Below the pieces are notes generated by a model. It was not told the origin of the DNA, searched no databases, and was given only the letters and a program-made list of their open reading frames with translations. Below are positions 62,301 to 63,666 of a DNA stretch of 63,666 nucleotides, in pieces. This DNA is from a virus, in the IMG/VR virus record IMGVR_UViG_3300021438_000015, positions 1 to 63,666 of that record. One strand, given 5' to 3'. Position 1 is the first letter of the stretch, and each line of letters opens with the position of its first letter. Position numbers and translations under genes: made by a program.

Positions 62301-63666
62301 AAAAAATATACCTTTGATAACGGACTTGTTGATTTCAACCAGATAAGATCTTCTGGAGAAGTGATAGAATATATTCCAGATGATTATGACGCTGAAAACT
62401 GGGTAGACATGTCCAGACTTATACTTTCAGAAGTTTTAGACACTGGCAATCTTGTCAAAAACAATCAAGTTAGATTTTTTGCTCAAGAGGTTGGCAACTT
62501 TAATGAATCTGATGCGGGCTTTAACGTTCCACCAGAAAGTGGTGGAAAAGTATATATCTTCGAAAAAGAAAGCGGCTCTTGGAATTTAATACAAGAAATT
62601 AAATCGCCAAATGTAACATATGAACACCCAGATAGATTTGGACATTCAGTCAGCATAAGTGATGATGGAGAAGTTATAGCAATAGGATCACCTTATATAA
62701 ATCAAGCTGTAACTATTTACGAAAGAAAATCAGAACAAAGAGATCAATTCTATAATTCATTAATTGATTGGGTAGAGAACAATCGTTCAGAAAAATATTC
62801 AAAACAAATATCAGATTACTATGAATCAAGTAATCTAAAAAATAGGAAATATGATCTATACTTGAGCTTAGACAAAGAAGATAAATTCAAGTCCAGAGTA
62901 GATTTAAATATTGAAGAATATCAAAATATTTACACGTTTAATTATAGCAACATGCAACCGATTGGAAGTTGGTCGTTTATACCAGAAGCTGTAGCACCAA
63001 CATCAAGACTTGGATATGCAGTTGATGTAAATGAAGATGGTAGTATAGTAGTCGCAAGCGCACCAACAGACAGTTTGAATTTATACAACGACGGTGATGT
63101 TTATTATGCTCATAATGCCAACTTTAGAGATAAAGGTTTCTTTGGTGTTTCTTATTCTGATAATCCTTTTGGTCAAATAAAATCATCTTGGTCATCAAGT
63201 GTCAATGCTGGATCTATTCATGTATTTGAATCTCGTAAATATTATCCACATAATAAAGTTATTGAATATGGAAGATTTGGTAATTTGCATGAAATTACTA
63301 GTGATGATACCCCAGACTCTGGACACTTTCACTATCTAACAGATATTTTTAGTGATAAAAATTTCACAAAGACAGAATTTACAGATAGCAGCATACCAAA
63401 AGAAGCTGGATTAGTATTTATAATAACTCCAAAAGAAGATGCTCTTACTGTTAGCGATGAAGTATTTAATAATATCTATAACTGGTTGGCTCTAGGAGAT
63501 AGAAATTTAGTTTTGGTTGCCAATGATCCAATATGGGAAGGTAATGGTAAATATAAAAACTCAAACGATATACTAAACAAGCTATTAGAGAGATTGAATT
63601 CTAGGATGCGTATAGTACCAGCCAGAAGTAAATATGAATCTTTACCAGAAGGTTATGCATCATTTA
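56340..63666 (+). CDS. Giant distal tail or tail-tip protein with FG-GAP-like repeats (3' end outside window)
   Basis: An open frame of at least 2442 codons from the ATG at 56340 (ATGA overlap with the tape measure stop) to the window end. The position fits a distal tail or tip protein. It is Ser/Asn-rich with many beta segments. About residues 830-980 hold a LamG-like module (FGFALFIRFTPDQVSDLL, later TLKVGHS, FVHEIGIS). From about residue 1680 onward there are FG-GAP/integrin-like repeats (SGDKFGKAIASKENLLAIGS, GRQFGHSVDLS, DRFGHSVSISDDGEVIAIGS, RLGYAVDVNEDGSIVVASA), which in integrins form a beta-propeller binding surface. No protease, hydrolase or chaperone domain is visible in the part present. 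Confidence 0.8.
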   Translation, partial: MSLTLCSSNEKVRLSGDSRLVGKLSFTSNNFSVRLSSIGSIKPKATIYRDLKVSLPSNPTFIANESVDFSLKRELLEIGAGNIRGYNSCSLGSSVRTSAISNFKSSFTDKFSGYRPNFIAYEKLYPLQDISFKSKFTNRNINVYKIENNLFSPTNIYSSIDEGVFTGNYTDNGKLGSVVSDDSKSFALTFRVFASGDIQYKFRVAKPTSVAKLSYLAIRASAPFDNYAQKKPQQYKIYDIKFEDPSGNLIIQYEDISIRGDSYYTTYLSKPLVNNLLLPTWDSKYPLMDTNGFYTLTLNMSFDCNAYPFTSNFDTGYEQTCIINSNILSPNPFISLNISALEIGSSGGVGILRDNYLALSLKAQEKSQREKRTLLPTQLFTYDFDNGIYPQASSIWQSTANEIIYNNTISSDTSVLLGKIRNDDLSQYISLLDSLPVQNSGRLILKFNTKPDREAYDDYVGGAFRFGGSSQFNDANLVNYLHNDNFFDIDTLELKVIARKKSGSPDYPIDVVGYSDDKLLNITPAIGGFLQNSGAFDFDSNQMPDSSGFLSNTFGISDSSLSDQSQYFQRDIGDHYAFNNSPIVDSTTFKEYTIPLQIYQNPNKLGYTRYSISSFFENLYLDISPISSGADICNVKLNVYYKPANAIMMHVLGSPQNKNATRKNITLLPASNYNENQVNTSIKLSGILTGLSTPNYIKSNYSRRWRGNDGRIFSGGDFSTESFDFSFNHKQAINPFKTSYIDFKNVVEDNVFSSNGALAGQSDNDFNILSNFGWRYSSSQLFLGTTTPYKSIAWRNNIFDAFDRAARISSEDKFEVYNFNNDSFTNYGDSSKNFGFALFIRFTPDQVSDLLINNHLILCYENFSTWSLVLICENGELKLKVKDSNDNIVTISDSRGILDYQFPLPILITYNDDNTYKFKLYTDNELFTLFNNLRATSPSINSTKVITGATLKVGHSSTYTSLQPLPMFVHEIGISNGSCNIAEFINPYVLSNKTSISNFFSSSRMSFNDISSTNFRSNQYSYIDDDISLWKLGDFKVCQFSPDFDFFTKRNGIDFLSFDLKHHGSGYSQITNLSLPEKIITSGVSYHTQIENDFLRFNLSNIPTIDKDRFYAISPRISKTLPRGYKFNQDAICVDTIVEHETNDDIVWPNGKTGPKLIVSLYAKTQDSDQRPSKIFGLINRSTHYLEPSGCIRKLTSKFSFDDLLDNSEPWASFDVESYTKEFKEKYFSQDIDNMFLQYDLVYPSGRPFSSLIKIHSANVRIEDAIFISDNKDSQLNLYASGQKYQVGHLNLFVPENGPIIYSGIDLFVNGNGPINSNMNLFIDSSGYPCESPYLTLYTVSIGSSDSEEEVFGSMFGASPRKGLNLSISGQFMVETDLSLCIEGSGYYAQSYINLNTAVAEDIYKFDSINLNALGRLKDEDYFPYSTASLFVNGQEFPTEINNYCYLYTVSDDKNIIKNSGGMNLFTINYPISSSLANNSASIRWDQNNVGKNITVQDNSYAYIDSDDNIRGVDLVCYGVCSNNIHRCYESTVNIHGIEWYNPEVCVNGGIFRAKNTYTNLNYPSGSFRHTLVSNLFTSITTEDLIPLSTENNYDIIDETISSNVIYDPMPYSGHFYGIRKYSGLAPDLPYYVNITGKTGSTQPIDIPTEIIDVEYNKLEDDKIDIDYKGVRLLANSNYRHSGDKFGKAIASKENLLAIGSPMRSIVYNSGIGSNITLQEAGSVFLYKRQDRPVGSSWPLENYKSPWMLDDVITLPSGLMKDYFYKENITISNLPFQAVRTTWFVGQEGRQFGHSVDLSVNKNEKSLGENSRQILVVGGPSAKWTPRQFDYSEPSGVNVGLIIFTDEFKPRIPAPTLGAPYRTIGYEDVLYAIQDKDLVFHYFSNPKVKFNVKLIICQPIADSPEITVSEFPDKPSFMTLKPISRNIGYPVTTERTSKILNDIKSAFFEAFPDNNNLPPLLGLYVDNSNSLGREALEPAIDQFINFYKKYTFDNGLVDFNQIRSSGEVIEYIPDDYDAENWVDMSRLILSEVLDTGNLVKNNQVRFFAQEVGNFNESDAGFNVPPESGGKVYIFEKESGSWNLIQEIKSPNVTYEHPDRFGHSVSISDDGEVIAIGSPYINQAVTIYERKSEQRDQFYNSLIDWVENNRSEKYSKQISDYYESSNLKNRKYDLYLSLDKEDKFKSRVDLNIEEYQNIYTFNYSNMQPIGSWSFIPEAVAPTSRLGYAVDVNEDGSIVVASAPTDSLNLYNDGDVYYAHNANFRDKGFFGVSYSDNPFGQIKSSWSSSVNAGSIHVFESRKYYPHNKVIEYGRFGNLHEITSDDTPDSGHFHYLTDIFSDKNFTKTEFTDSSIPKEAGLVFIITPKEDALTVSDEVFNNIYNWLALGDRNLVLVANDPIWEGNGKYKNSNDILNKLLERLNSRMRIVPARSKYESLPEGYASF

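Overview
The window reads as one contiguous piece of a large, AT-rich tailed bacteriophage (Caudoviricetes) genome. It has a terminase, portal, prohead protease, HK97-type capsid protein, tail tube, tape measure and distal tail module, several very long fibre-like proteins, phage tRNAs, and no ribosomal or host metabolic operons. I see no tail sheath gene, so a long non-contractile (siphovirus-type) tail is most likely. The host cannot be named. Canonical sigma70-type promoters indicate a bacterium. FG-GAP, LamG and mucin-like modules, a sulfotransferase, and a small protein (39087-39689) of a type I recall from aquatic bacteria including planctomycetes hint weakly at an aquatic host.  LEFT ARM (1-7494): almost all genes lie on the minus strand. 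They are short, often acidic, unrecognised proteins in small transcription units, most preceded by a near-consensus TTGACA-N16/17-TATAAT promoter; several promoters share GCCGATA in the spacer. Six tRNAs (Asp, Glu, Asn, Gln, Thr, Lys) are here, with one HNH homing-endonuclease gene inserted on the opposite strand. Intergenic GC-rich hairpin elements (GCGGCCCGCC type) recur between units. Two gene-poor stretches (about 6.0-6.38 and 7.06-7.46 kb) carry direct repeats and four sequences fitting the sigma54 -24/-12 pattern.  REGULATION SWITCH (7466-9679): transcription turns to the plus strand. Early genes of this arm include a small sigma-region-2 protein, plausibly a T4 gp55-like late sigma factor. 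Plus-strand units are preceded by a different motif, TTTTnGTGTATAnTA, without an evident -35 box.  MODIFICATION CASSETTE (9679-14469): methyltransferase-like protein, glycosyltransferase-like protein, 2OG-Fe(II) oxygenase, GDP-mannose 4,6-dehydratase, an HNH and an ERCC4-type nuclease, and a ClpP-like serine protease with a complete triad.  HEAD AND FIBRES (14466-45808): large terminase, portal, a 1259-residue fibre, a triple-LamG protein, a sulfotransferase-like enzyme, a tandem pair of small paralogues, a prohead protease fused to scaffold with a nested scaffold start, decoration protein, major capsid protein with terminator, more fibres, two mucin-like Ser/Thr-repeat and cysteine-rich proteins, and connector and neck proteins.  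TAIL (45859-end): tail tube, two paralogous chaperone-like proteins behind a leader-peptide/hairpin element, a 2284-residue tape measure protein, and a protein of at least 2442 residues with FG-GAP-like repeats running off the window.  Working together, the fibre and mucin-like genes plus the sugar, methyl, hydroxyl and sulfate enzymes suggest a virion whose surface proteins may be glycosylated and sulfated by phage-encoded enzymes. That is an inference from gene content and position.
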